DNA from: Herbaspirillum huttiense
GTDB taxonomy: Bacteria > Pseudomonadota > Gammaproteobacteria > Burkholderiales > Burkholderiaceae_D
Assembly (NCBI RefSeq): GCF_004367745.1
Contig: NZ_CP037993.1
Span: forward strand, 2,976,001-3,040,000
DNA: 64,000 nt
Reading direction: 5' to 3'
The position numbers were made by a program, and so were the translations under genes. Numbering within the stretch: the stretch's first letter is position 1; each line of letters opens with the position of its first letter. Under the pieces are notes generated by a model. The model ran no database searches. It worked only from the letters and a program-made list of their open reading frames with translations, and was not told where the DNA came from. Below are positions 1 to 7,412 of the stretch, piece by piece.

Positions 1-2
1 CC

Positions 3-701
3 TTCATGGAGAGGCTGGTGGTCCACCGCGCCACCATGCGCCGCGTGATCGGCGATGCCGCGCATCAGTTGCGCACGCCCGTCACCGCCCTGGTGGCGCA
101 GATGGAACTGCTGGCTACCGAGCCCAGCGAAGAGAAGCGCCAACGCCACCTTGCGCTGCTGCGCGAACGCACGCGCCACTTGGGCGCGCTGGTGAACCAG
201 CTCATCAATCACGCCATGGTCCAGCATCGCAATGACAGCCGCCTGCAGGAACGCATCGATCTGGCCGACCTGGTGCGCTCGCAGATGACGGAAGTGCTGT
301 CCAATCGCGCGCGCACGCCGCACGACCTGGCGCTGGATGTGCCGCCCCTGCCCTGTTTGATCCAGGGCGATCCGATTGCGCTGGGCGAGGCGATCAAGAA
401 CATCCTCGACAACGCCCTGCAATACGGCGCGCCGGGGCTGTTGCACGTAAGGCTGGACAGCGATGGCCAGCGCCATCGCCTGAGCTTCATCGATGACGGG
501 CCGGGGATTGCTGCCGAGGATTGGGAGCGATTGCGCAAGCCCTTCGCCCCGCGCGGCGAGAACCGCATGGGGGCAAGCCTGGGCTTGTCCATCGTGGAGG
601 AAGTCATGCGCGCGCATGCGGGCGAGATGCGCTTTGCTTACCTGCCGGACGGGCATTTTGCGGTCCTGCTGGATTTCCCGGCCTGGCAGGAGCCGGCCTG
701 A
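3..701 (+). CDS. Sensor histidine kinase, C-terminal part (cut by window edge)
   Basis: Transmembrane two-component kinases of this type autophosphorylate a histidine and pass the phosphate to a response regulator. Visible here is the catalytic half: an H-box AAHQLRTPVTAL near residue 18 of the visible part, an N-box NILDNALQYG, a G1 box DDGPGIA and a G2 box MGASLGLSIV. The reading frame is open to the left edge, so the sensor, membrane and linker segments lie outside; the ATG at 6 is only an internal methionine. The partner regulator is probably further upstream and cannot be seen. The family call is firm, the signal is unknown. Confidence 0.9.
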   Translation, partial: FMERLVVHRATMRRVIGDAAHQLRTPVTALVAQMELLATEPSEEKRQRHLALLRERTRHLGALVNQLINHAMVQHRNDSRLQERIDLADLVRSQMTEVLSNRARTPHDLALDVPPLPCLIQGDPIALGEAIKNILDNALQYGAPGLLHVRLDSDGQRHRLSFIDDGPGIAAEDWERLRKPFAPRGENRMGASLGLSIVEEVMRAHAGEMRFAYLPDGHFAVLLDFPAWQEPA

Positions 702-724
702 GGCGCTGAGCGCGAATCAGCGCC

Positions 725-1165
725 CTATTTCCATTCCAGGATCGCATTGCGGCGATCCAGCCAATGTACCTTCACACTGCCGGGTGTCACCTTGCGTGCC
801 GCGCAGGCGCTGGCCGCGAGCGCGAAGGAGGCATCGTAGTAACGTCCGCTGGCCGACGAGCGCAACGGCGTCTGCGGCGCATTGCGGGCGATCCAGTCGG
901 CCGCATTGGTGCGCAGGAAGATCATGCAGGCGCTGCCGCTGGTCTCGGCTACCTGGCAGGCGCAGCTGTTGCCGGAGGTAGTGATGGGTTCGCTCAGTTG
1001 CGGGTTGCGGTTCAGCGCATCCGGTACCGGAACAGGGACCGGCACCGGAACGGGTACGCCCTGCTGCGGACCGTAATGACCGCCCAGATCGCGGGTGGTG
1101 ACCTGGGCCGTGGCCGGCAGGAGCAGCGCACCCAACAGCAGCGGCAGGCATCGGATCATGTTCAT
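725..1165 (-). CDS. Small secreted protein with a proline-valine repeat, unknown function
   Basis: 146 residues. The N-terminus (MNMIRCLPLLLGALLLPATA) is a clear signal peptide, so the product is probably periplasmic or secreted. Shortly after it lies a PVPVPVPVPVP tract (about residues 38-48), encoded by degenerate ccggtaccgg-like repeats, then a domain with four cysteines that could form disulphides. An AAGGAG ribosome site about 9-14 bases upstream supports the ATG at 1165. It sits 32 bases downstream of the methyltransferase gene on the same strand and may be cotranscribed. I do not recognise the family. Confidence 0.7.
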   Translation of the reverse strand: MNMIRCLPLLLGALLLPATAQVTTRDLGGHYGPQQGVPVPVPVPVPVPDALNRNPQLSEPITTSGNSCACQVAETSGSACMIFLRTNAADWIARNAPQTPLRSSASGRYYDASFALAASACAARKVTPGSVKVHWLDRRNAILEWK

Positions 1166-1197
1166 GGATGGTGTCTCCTTGCTGGCATGAGGTGCGT

Positions 1198-2370
1198 TCA
1201 GGCGCGGGCGCGCAGGCGATACAGGCTGGTGGTTTCCTTGCTGCGCGCCGCATGCAGCGGATCATCGCGATCGACTGCCTTGCCGTGGCGCGGCTTGATG
1301 TCGTGCCGTGCCACCACTTCCAACCCGGCCTGGGCAATCGCCTCGGCCAGCATGCCGGGGGCGCGCAAACCCAAGTGTTCGGCGAAGTCGGAGAGGATCA
1401 GCCAGCCTTCGCCCTGCGGGGTCAGGTGATCGGACAGTCCCTTCAGGAAGCCCAGCAGCATGCGGCTGTCCGGATCGTAGACCGCATGTTCGATCGGTGA
1501 ACTGGGACGCGCCGGCAGCCAGGGCGGATTGCAGACGATCAGCGGCGCGCGGCCTGCCGGGAACAGATCGGCCTCCTGCAATTCGACCTGCGGCAAGACC
1601 CCCAGCCCTTGCAGGTTCTCGCGTGCGCAGTCCAGCGCGCGCGGGTCCATGTCGGTGGCGATGATCTTGCGCACGCCGCGCCGGGCCAGCACAGCGGAGA
1701 GCACGCCACTGCCCACGCCGATATCGAAGGCCAGTTCGGTCGAGGGCAGCGGGGCCTTGGCCACCAGGTCCACGTACTCGCCACGCACCGGCGAGAAGAC
1801 GCCATACCACGGATGGATGCGGCTACCCAGCGCGCCGATCTCCACGCCCTTCTTGCGCCACTCATGCGCACCGATCAGCCCCTGCAGCTCGCGCAGCGAG
1901 ACCGCAAAGGATGTGCCCTGCAGCGTCGGCGTATAGGCTTCGCGGCAGGCGGCCTGCACGTCGGGCGCTCGGCGCAGCGGCACCACGAAGCTTGGATCGA
2001 CCGGAATGAGCAGCATGCCCAGGATGCGCGCGCGCTGCGCCTGCATCTGGCGGTGATGATGGAAGGCTTGCGCCGGGCTCTCGGCGGTGGCCGCTTTGGA
2101 TTTGCTTTTGGCCTGGGCGCGCTCGCGGGCGCGGTCCACACGTCGGCCCAGGGCTTGCAGCAGCTGGCGTGCATTCTGGAAGTCGCCGCGCCAGAGCAGG
2201 CCGGTACCCTCACAGGCCAACTTGTAGGCGGCATCGGCGGCCATCTGGTCGTCCGCCTCGACGACGCGCTTGGGGGGCGGATTGCCGGCCTCGGAATGCC
2301 AGCGCAGTTGCTGTGAAGTGGCACCGGTGGTCCAGGTGATGAAAGCGGGAATGTCGTCGTGTATGGTCAT
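1198..2370 (-). CDS. Class I SAM-dependent methyltransferase (small-methyltransferase domain)
   Basis: 390 residues. The C-terminal half has the SAM-binding motif I FDIGVGSGVLSAVLARRG (about residue 216), an acidic residue for ribose binding in IATDMDPRAL, and the NPPW motif (IVCNPPWLPA) typical of enzymes that methylate a planar nitrogen, as in PrmC, RlmG and N6-adenine methyltransferases. The N-terminal half (about 1-190) has no motif I know and carries a lysine/alanine-rich stretch, perhaps a substrate-recognition domain. The substrate could be rRNA, DNA or a protein glutamine; the sequence does not decide. Start taken as ATG at 2370. Confidence 0.8.
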   Translation of the reverse strand: MTIHDDIPAFITWTTGATSQQLRWHSEAGNPPPKRVVEADDQMAADAAYKLACEGTGLLWRGDFQNARQLLQALGRRVDRARERAQAKSKSKAATAESPAQAFHHHRQMQAQRARILGMLLIPVDPSFVVPLRRAPDVQAACREAYTPTLQGTSFAVSLRELQGLIGAHEWRKKGVEIGALGSRIHPWYGVFSPVRGEYVDLVAKAPLPSTELAFDIGVGSGVLSAVLARRGVRKIIATDMDPRALDCARENLQGLGVLPQVELQEADLFPAGRAPLIVCNPPWLPARPSSPIEHAVYDPDSRMLLGFLKGLSDHLTPQGEGWLILSDFAEHLGLRAPGMLAEAIAQAGLEVVARHDIKPRHGKAVDRDDPLHAARSKETTSLYRLRARA

Positions 2371-2585
2371 GAATCAGGGATCAGCGAGCGCGGCACAGGA
2401 AGCGCCGTGCAAAAACAGCCGCCAGTGTAACAAAGCATGGCCTGTGCACGGCGCTGCCGGAACTTGTGCCCCGTGGCCGAACCCAAATAGCAGAACTTGA
2501 TGCCGGGCAAAAACCCGGTGCTTTTTTTGCCGGCCCGGGCGCGATGCGCCTATGATGGAGCCGGTCCATCACCGAAGGAGAATCC

Positions 2586-2873
2586 ATGAGCGAGCCCATG
2601 CAAACCCCAGCGTTCGACCACCAGCGCCTGCTGGACATGGTCGGCCAGTTCGAGGCGGAATTGCAGAAACTGCCCGCTGGCAGCACCGAAGCCGACCAGC
2701 TGCGCGAAGACATCGCCCGTCTGCGCCAGCACCTGAGCGAACCGCAGCCGCATGCGGGACAGGTCGGCGATACCTGGCACTCCCTGCGCCGAGCCGCCGA
2801 CAGCCTGGAAAACCAGGTGCTCAAAGACAGCCCCTACATCACCGAGATGGGTCGCATCATCGGGCTGATCTGA
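2586..2873 (+). CDS. Small acidic helical protein, possibly DUF4404-like
   Basis: 95 residues, acidic and predicted almost wholly helical, with heptad-like leucines in the first half (LLDMVGQFEAELQKL, LREDIARLRQHL) suggesting a coiled coil. No signal peptide or membrane segment. The pattern of a helical region followed by a Trp-containing segment and a hydrophobic C-terminal end (MGRIIGLI) reminds me of DUF4404 proteins, but I cannot verify this. A perfect GAAGGAG ribosome site precedes the ATG and a hairpin terminator follows 37 bases after the stop, so it is a single-gene transcript. Confidence 0.75.
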   Translation: MSEPMQTPAFDHQRLLDMVGQFEAELQKLPAGSTEADQLREDIARLRQHLSEPQPHAGQVGDTWHSLRRAADSLENQVLKDSPYITEMGRIIGLI

Positions 2874-2910
2874 TCGGTCAGCGCATGAACGGCTGCAACG
2901 GCCGATCACA

Positions 2911-2950
2911 AACCGCCTGTCGCTGGAATGCCGCAGGCGGTTTTGTTTTC
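2911..2950 (+). terminator. Intrinsic terminator
   Basis: Nine-base arms AACCGCCTG (2911-2919) and CAGGCGGTT (2934-2942) followed by a T-rich tail. Ends the small helical protein transcript. Confidence 0.8.
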
Positions 2951-3010
2951 AGGTGGTCGGTAGCAATTCGATCATCTTGCATGCCTTATCCTTCAAAATC
3001 GGTGCAAATT

Positions 3011-3028
3011 ATTCTGCCATAGCAGAAT
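3011..3028. promoter_or_regulatory. HipB-type operator O1 upstream of hipBA
   Basis: Perfect palindrome ATTCTGC-CATA-GCAGAAT, i.e. ATTCT-N8-AGAAT. The 5-8-5 layout equals that of Escherichia coli HipB operators (TATCC-N8-GGATA) though the half-site differs. It is the first of three such sites and starts 60 bp before the second. Operator function is inferred from position and repetition. Confidence 0.7.
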
Positions 3029-3070
3029 TTATCACTCACCTTCCCGAAATACGTTTCCCCGCAATGAAAA

Positions 3071-3088
3071 ATTCTATTTTGATAGAAT
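3071..3088. promoter_or_regulatory. HipB-type operator O2 upstream of hipBA
   Basis: Perfect palindrome ATTCTAT-TTTG-ATAGAAT, again ATTCT-N8-AGAAT. It starts exactly 60 bp after O1 and 50 bp before O3, spacings near whole numbers of helical turns, so dimers bound at the three sites would lie on roughly the same face of the DNA. Confidence 0.7.
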
Positions 3089-3120
3089 ATTGAGTGAATT
3101 CAGCCATTGAGAAATCTGAT

Positions 3121-3138
3121 ATTCTTCTATAGCAGAAT
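3121..3138. promoter_or_regulatory. HipB-type operator O3 next to the hipB start
   Basis: ATTCTTC-TATA-GCAGAAT: the outer ATTCT-N8-AGAAT is conserved while the inner bases are imperfectly paired. It ends 11 bases before the hipB ATG and overlaps the place where a -10 element (TATAGC/CTATAG) would lie, so binding here should block transcription directly. Confidence 0.7.
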
Positions 3139-3149
3139 ACGGAGGGCAT

Positions 3150-3437
3150 ATGGCAAAGCCAGAATATTTTGGAAAAATCAACGAAGCAGCAGGTTTCGGC
3201 GCTGCCATCCGGGCCGCGCGTAAAGCAGCCGGGATGCGAATTGCCGACGTTTGCGCACTGGCGGACGTGTCCATCCAAACCCTGAGTGACATTGAATCGG
3301 GCAAGCCGACGGTAAGCATCGGCAAGATGCTTGATGTGGCGGATTGCCTGGGCGTTTCGTTCTTCTCGGTCTCGGCAGAGGAACGACACACTGCGGAGAA
3401 AGAACTCCCGCGCTTGTTCCCGGCGTGGCATCGATGA
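3150..3437 (+). CDS. hipB: HipB-like antitoxin, XRE-family DNA-binding protein
   Basis: 95 residues with one Cro/C1-type helix-turn-helix (about residues 15-70: FGAAIRAARKAAGMRIADVC, then SIQTLSDIESGKPTVSIGKM). HipB proteins dimerise, repress their own promoter and hold the HipA kinase inactive. The gene starts at ATG 3150 behind GGAGGG, and its stop overlaps the hipA start (ATGA), the usual toxin-antitoxin coupling. The C-terminal tail (about 75-95) is longer than the DNA-binding core and would be the part that touches HipA or is degraded by proteases. Three palindromes upstream are its likely operators. Confidence 0.9.
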   Translation: MAKPEYFGKINEAAGFGAAIRAARKAAGMRIADVCALADVSIQTLSDIESGKPTVSIGKMLDVADCLGVSFFSVSAEERHTAEKELPRLFPAWHR

Positions 3438-4807
3438 GCATGTTCCTCAACATCTGGATGGGTGGAGTGCGGGTCGGCGAGCTTTGGCACCACACCGATG
3501 AGAACCTGTTTTCCTTGCGCTACGACGATGACTGGACGCAATCCGGCCATGCCCTGTCACCGGCCCTTCCCTTGATTCGTCCCGAGGCAGAAAGCAGGGA
3601 ACGTCACAGCATGGAGGTGCGCAATTTCTTCCAGAACCTGCTTCCGGAAGGAAAGGCGCTGGACGACGCTGTGGCCACTTACCATCTCTCCAAGGCGAAC
3701 CTGGCGGGTCTGCTGCATGCACTCGGCCGCGAGTCGGCGGGCGCGCTGGTCTTCAGCGCCAACGCCGTTACGCCCCACGACAAGGACGAGCGGCAAGCCA
3801 GGCGGCTGTCATCGGAGGAACTCTCGCAGCGCATCCGGGCCCGGCCAGAGCATCCTTTCACGGTATGGGATGGCCGGGTCAGGCTGTCCATCGCCGGTTA
3901 TCAGGACAAACTGGCCGTCCTCCAGCAGGGCGATGCGTGGTTTCTGCCGGAAACGCTGCAACAGTCCTCCACCCACATCCTCAAGCCGGAGCCGGTCAGC
4001 CGGCAGCTCGCGGGCATGACCACCAACGAACTGATGTGCATGCTGCTGGCAGACGCGGTGGGCGTCAGGGCGGCTGCAGTGAGACTGGCGCACGTACCGG
4101 AGCCGGTACTGGTGGTTGAGCGATTTGATCGTGTCCCCGTCCGGGGGGACATGCAAGCAGCGCAGGCCGACGGCGCGCAAGTCTTGCGCCGACAATGCAT
4201 AGACGGCTGTCAGGCCCTGGGACTTCCGGTCGACTTCAAATACGAACGCCCCTTTGGCGATGGCGATGACGTCAAGGAGATACGCGATGGCGCCTCACTC
4301 AAACGCTTCTTCCGCTTGCTTGGTGACCGTGACCTGATGCACTCGACCGGCCCCGCCAAGCTTGGCTTCCTGCGCTGGCTCATCTTCCAGGTATTGATCG
4401 GCAATACCGATGCGCACGCCAAAAACCTGAGTTTCTTCAGCGATGCCAATCGGCTGGTCCTGGCGCCAGCTTATGACATGGTGTCGGGATTGGCGCTCAT
4501 TGACGCTCAGGTGGCCGACCAACTGGCGATGGCGGTGGGCGACAATTTTGATCCGCGCACCATTCGTGCTTTCGACTGGGCCTTGATGGCGCATGAGTGC
4601 GCCCTTGCACCGAGGCTGGTCGTCAATGCGCTCAAGGAGCTGGCCACGCTCAGCCTGAAAAAATTGCCGGACATCTGCCACGAAGTGCTGGCGCAGGGAG
4701 GAGACCCGCGCATGACGCAGCGCGTGGCGAGCGTCGTGCAATCGCAATGCGAAGCAGCCTTGGCGTGTGCGAAGGATATCCTGACCGTCAATCCGGCCTA
4801 CCTTTGA
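3434..4807 (+). CDS. hipA: HipA-like serine/threonine protein kinase toxin (first module)
   Basis: 457 residues from ATG 3434, which overlaps the hipB stop by four bases. HipA kinases phosphorylate a protein target (glutamyl-tRNA synthetase in E. coli) and induce dormancy. Seen here: an N-terminal subdomain (about 1-105), the phosphorylation-loop motif RLSIAGYQDK with Ser152, VERFDR (228-233), a catalytic loop GNTDAHAKNLSF (Asp326) and the metal-binding YDM (Asp348). All kinase residues are intact. It differs widely from the second HipA in the window (RLSIAGYQDK versus RISIAGAQEK, NTDAHAKN versus ATDGHAKN), so it is a different subfamily whose target may differ. Confidence 0.92.
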   Translation: MSMFLNIWMGGVRVGELWHHTDENLFSLRYDDDWTQSGHALSPALPLIRPEAESRERHSMEVRNFFQNLLPEGKALDDAVATYHLSKANLAGLLHALGRESAGALVFSANAVTPHDKDERQARRLSSEELSQRIRARPEHPFTVWDGRVRLSIAGYQDKLAVLQQGDAWFLPETLQQSSTHILKPEPVSRQLAGMTTNELMCMLLADAVGVRAAAVRLAHVPEPVLVVERFDRVPVRGDMQAAQADGAQVLRRQCIDGCQALGLPVDFKYERPFGDGDDVKEIRDGASLKRFFRLLGDRDLMHSTGPAKLGFLRWLIFQVLIGNTDAHAKNLSFFSDANRLVLAPAYDMVSGLALIDAQVADQLAMAVGDNFDPRTIRAFDWALMAHECALAPRLVVNALKELATLSLKKLPDICHEVLAQGGDPRMTQRVASVVQSQCEAALACAKDILTVNPAYL

Positions 4808-4815
4808 TCGGACAA

Positions 4816-4858
4816 AAAACTGCCTGTCGCAGCCAGGGCGACAGACAGTTTTCTTTTT
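4816..4858. terminator. Bidirectional terminator between convergent hipA and pirin genes
   Basis: Fifteen-base arms at 4816-4830 and 4838-4852 (AAAACTGCCTGTCGC and its near complement, one mismatch), with A-runs on the left and T-runs on the right, so it can serve both converging transcripts. Confidence 0.85.
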
Positions 4859-4871
4859 GGATCACGGCGTA

Positions 4872-5750
4872 TCAATGCGCCGGCAGCGGAATCCATTCAG
4901 TCTCACCGGGAATATCCGGGAATACGTTCTTGTCACGGCCATTCCACGCCAGCTTGGCCGCTTCGATCTTCTCGCGCGAGGTCGCCACGAAATTCCACCA
5001 CACGAAGCGCGGACCATCCAGCGGTGCGCCGCCCAGGATCATGAAGACCGTTTCTCCCACGGCCTTGAGCGCAACTGCCGCACCCGGGGCCAGAATGGCC
5101 AACGTGCCCGGCTCCATGCGCTCGCCGTCCAGCGTCACGTCACCACGGACCACGTAGACCGCGCGTTCCTGTACGTCGGCGGCAATCTCCAGCTCGGCCC
5201 CTTGCGTGGTGCTGCCCGCCACATACAGCGTCGGGCTGGCCGTGGCCACCGGCGAACTCACGCCGAACGCCGAACCCGCCAACACGTGCAGACGGGCGCC
5301 GCCCACTTGCGCCTCAGGCATGTCCTCCGAGGCGTAATGACGGAACAGCGGGTCGCTGTCTTCCTGCTCGGCCGGCAGGGCCACCCACATCTGCAGGCCA
5401 TGCACCGGCACTTTCTGCTCGCGAATATCGTCGGGGATACGCTCCGAATGGACAATGCCGCGTCCCGAAGCCATCCAGTTGACCGCGCCCGGGGTGATGC
5501 GCTGGACCACGCCCAGGCTGTCACGGTGCATCATGGCGCCCGAGAACAGGTAAGTCACGGTGGCCAGGCCGATGTGGGGATGCGGGCGGACATCGCCTTC
5601 GGTGGTGCCGGCATCGAATTCAACCGGCCCCATATGATCGAAAAAGACGAAGGGACCGACCGTGCGCGCAGCCGCCGCCGGCAGCAGGCGCCGGACCGGG
5701 AAACCGATGTCGCGGGTCAGGCCGTGGATCTGGTGAAGAATGTTGCTCAT
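4872..5750 (-). CDS. Pirin-family cupin protein (second of a pair)
   Basis: 292 residues counted from the ATG at 5750, chosen because GGAGAG lies just upstream; a longer frame to 5777 lacks a ribosome site. Pirins are double-cupin proteins, some of which are quercetin dioxygenases and others redox-linked regulators. The N-terminal cupin keeps the metal-binding signature HPHIGLATVTYLF with a second histidine region in GRGIVHSE. It is the last gene of doxX-pirin-pirin. It is only distantly similar to its neighbour, so this is an old duplication or two separate subfamilies. Substrate unknown. Confidence 0.88.
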   Translation of the reverse strand: MSNILHQIHGLTRDIGFPVRRLLPAAAARTVGPFVFFDHMGPVEFDAGTTEGDVRPHPHIGLATVTYLFSGAMMHRDSLGVVQRITPGAVNWMASGRGIVHSERIPDDIREQKVPVHGLQMWVALPAEQEDSDPLFRHYASEDMPEAQVGGARLHVLAGSAFGVSSPVATASPTLYVAGSTTQGAELEIAADVQERAVYVVRGDVTLDGERMEPGTLAILAPGAAVALKAVGETVFMILGGAPLDGPRFVWWNFVATSREKIEAAKLAWNGRDKNVFPDIPGETEWIPLPAH

Positions 5751-5816
5751 GGTGCTCTCCTGTGGCGGCGGGCGCACCTGGCTGCCCGCCTGCTGGGGTT
5801 CGGATGAATCAAGGGT

Positions 5817-6677
5817 TCAGAAACGACCGGCACGGAAATCGTCGATGGCGGCTTCCACCTGTTCGCGAGTATTCATCACGAACGGGCCCCACTGGGCAAT
5901 CGGCTCATTCAAGGGCTTGCCGGCAATCAGCAGGAAGCGGCTGCCCTGCTCTGCCCGCACCGTCACACCGGCGGCGCCCGCCACGTTGGACAGCACCGCC
6001 ATGCGACCGGCCTCTGCGGCACGGGTCTCGCTGCCTGCCGCACCTACGGCCAGCTTGCCTGCATACACGTAGAGGAAGGCATTGTGCGTGGCCGGGATCG
6101 GCAGGTCCAGCGTCACGCCGGCTTCCAGCTTCAGGTCCAGATACAACGGCTCGGTGGTCTCGCGGCTGATGGCGCCAGCCACGCCAAAGGCGGTCCCGGC
6201 CAAGACGCGGACCTTCACGCCCGCTTGCGGCTCGGTCTCGGGGATGCCTGTCGAGGGGATGTCCTGGTAGCCGGGATCGGTCATCTTGTCCTTGCCCGCC
6301 AGGTTCACCCACAGCTGGAAGCCGCTCATGAGGCCGTTTTCCTGTTCCGGCAACTCCGAGTGCACCAGGCCACGGCCGGCCGTCATCCATTGCATGCCGC
6401 CCGGTTCCAGCAAGCCTTCGTTACCGGCATTGTCGCGGTGGCGCATGCGGCCGGCCAGCATGTAGGTCACGGTTTCGAAGCCGCGGTGCGGGTGGTCGGG
6501 GAAACCGGCCAGGTAATCGCTGGGCTCGTCCGAGTGGAAGGCATCCAGCATCAGGAACGGGTCCAGGCGGCGCTGCAGGTCGTGGGTCAGCACGCGGGTG
6601 AGGCTCACGCCGGCACCATCCTGGGTAGGGATGCCGTTGACCAGGCGTTCGATTTGACGGGTGTAGGGGGTGCTCAT
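5817..6677 (-). CDS. Pirin-family cupin protein (first of a pair)
   Basis: 286 residues from the ATG at 6677, preceded by AGGAGAG. The metal site of the N-terminal cupin is visible as HPHRGFETVTYMLAG, with GRGLVHSE further on, matching characterised pirins and YhhW/YhaK-type proteins. The C-terminal cupin has no obvious metal ligands, as usual. It lies 66 bases upstream of the second pirin and 84 bases downstream of doxX, all on the minus strand, and the divergent LysR gene likely controls the three. Either a dioxygenase or an electrophile-responsive protein. Confidence 0.88.
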   Translation of the reverse strand: MSTPYTRQIERLVNGIPTQDGAGVSLTRVLTHDLQRRLDPFLMLDAFHSDEPSDYLAGFPDHPHRGFETVTYMLAGRMRHRDNAGNEGLLEPGGMQWMTAGRGLVHSELPEQENGLMSGFQLWVNLAGKDKMTDPGYQDIPSTGIPETEPQAGVKVRVLAGTAFGVAGAISRETTEPLYLDLKLEAGVTLDLPIPATHNAFLYVYAGKLAVGAAGSETRAAEAGRMAVLSNVAGAAGVTVRAEQGSRFLLIAGKPLNEPIAQWGPFVMNTREQVEAAIDDFRAGRF

Positions 6678-6761
6678 GCTTGTCTCTCCTGAAGAGGCCC
6701 GCACGTCGTGGGTGCGGGCCGGTGAATCATGGTCGATGGTTGGAACGGGCGGACATCAGGC

Positions 6762-7157
6762 TCAACGGCTTTCTTCCGGCTGGGCTTGCGGGTCGATCGA
6801 GGACACCAGCAGCAGTGCACCGATCAGGGCCACGTTCTTGAGGAAGTGAATCATCTGGCCTTGGGCGGCAGCGCCTTCGAGCGTCCAGAAATGATGGGCC
6901 GACAGGGTTGCGCCGACGGTGAAGAGCGCAATCACCAGCGACACCGGACGCACGCCACGGCCGGTCATCAGCAGCAAGCCGCCGCCGACTTCGACCAGGA
7001 TGGTGACCAGCACGGCCAGGGTCGGTACCGGCAGGCCCAGGCTGCCGAAGTAGCCGACCGTGCCGGCAAAGCCGACGATCTTGAATATGCCCGAAATGAC
7101 GAACAAGGAAGCCAGCAGGACGCGGCCAATACGGAAAGTGGTGAAGTTGGTAATCAT
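6762..7157 (-). CDS. DoxX-family small membrane protein
   Basis: 131 residues with four hydrophobic segments (about 9-27, 44-62, 68-88 and 103-120), the pattern of DoxX/DoxD-like proteins. The N-terminal motif RVLLASLFVISGIFKI and the central VEVGGGLLLMTG are typical of the family. DoxX-like proteins occur with thiol or quinone metabolism and oxidative stress functions; here the gene leads an operon with two pirins. The promoter region is shared with the divergent LysR gene. Confidence 0.85.
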   Translation of the reverse strand: MITNFTTFRIGRVLLASLFVISGIFKIVGFAGTVGYFGSLGLPVPTLAVLVTILVEVGGGLLLMTGRGVRPVSLVIALFTVGATLSAHHFWTLEGAAAQGQMIHFLKNVALIGALLLVSSIDPQAQPEESR

Positions 7158-7334
7158 GGTAAGCCTCTCTGATGTTGGGTGAACGACGATGTTTGAATTG
7201 TGATGCCGTGTTGCCTTGAATCTTGTTATTGCCTGACGCCAATCTCTGACCGGCTCTCGCGCTGTGCTCTGCCCGGTGATGCATTCGCTGCAGCCAGTGA
7301 CGACAGAATAGGCAAGTTCGCCTTCGGCTAAAAC

Positions 7335-7354
7335 TGATTATCTTTTTATAATCA
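7335..7354. promoter_or_regulatory. Palindrome in the doxX/lysR divergent promoter
   Basis: Perfect inverted repeat TGATTAT-N6-ATAATCA lying three bases from the LysR box that follows. Probably a second contact or activation site for the regulator; this role is inferred. Confidence 0.5.
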
Positions 7355-7356
7355 TG

Positions 7357-7371
7357 ATCTAAATTTTAGAT
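7357..7371. promoter_or_regulatory. LysR-type box (ATC-N9-GAT) upstream of the LysR gene
   Basis: ATCTAAATTTTAGAT is a perfect 15-base palindrome fitting the T-N11-A consensus of LysR regulators. It lies 41 bases before the LysR start and 199 bases from the divergent doxX start, the usual place for a recognition site giving autoregulation. Confidence 0.7.
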
Positions 7372-7412
7372 ATAGTTAGCACTTCGTCACTTCATCGTAG
7401 CTCGAGGGCCCT

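Noticed and set aside
3344-3433. Longer start of the first hipA gene, inside hipB
   Set aside because: The ATG at 3434 overlapping the hipB stop gives normal HipA length and N-terminus.
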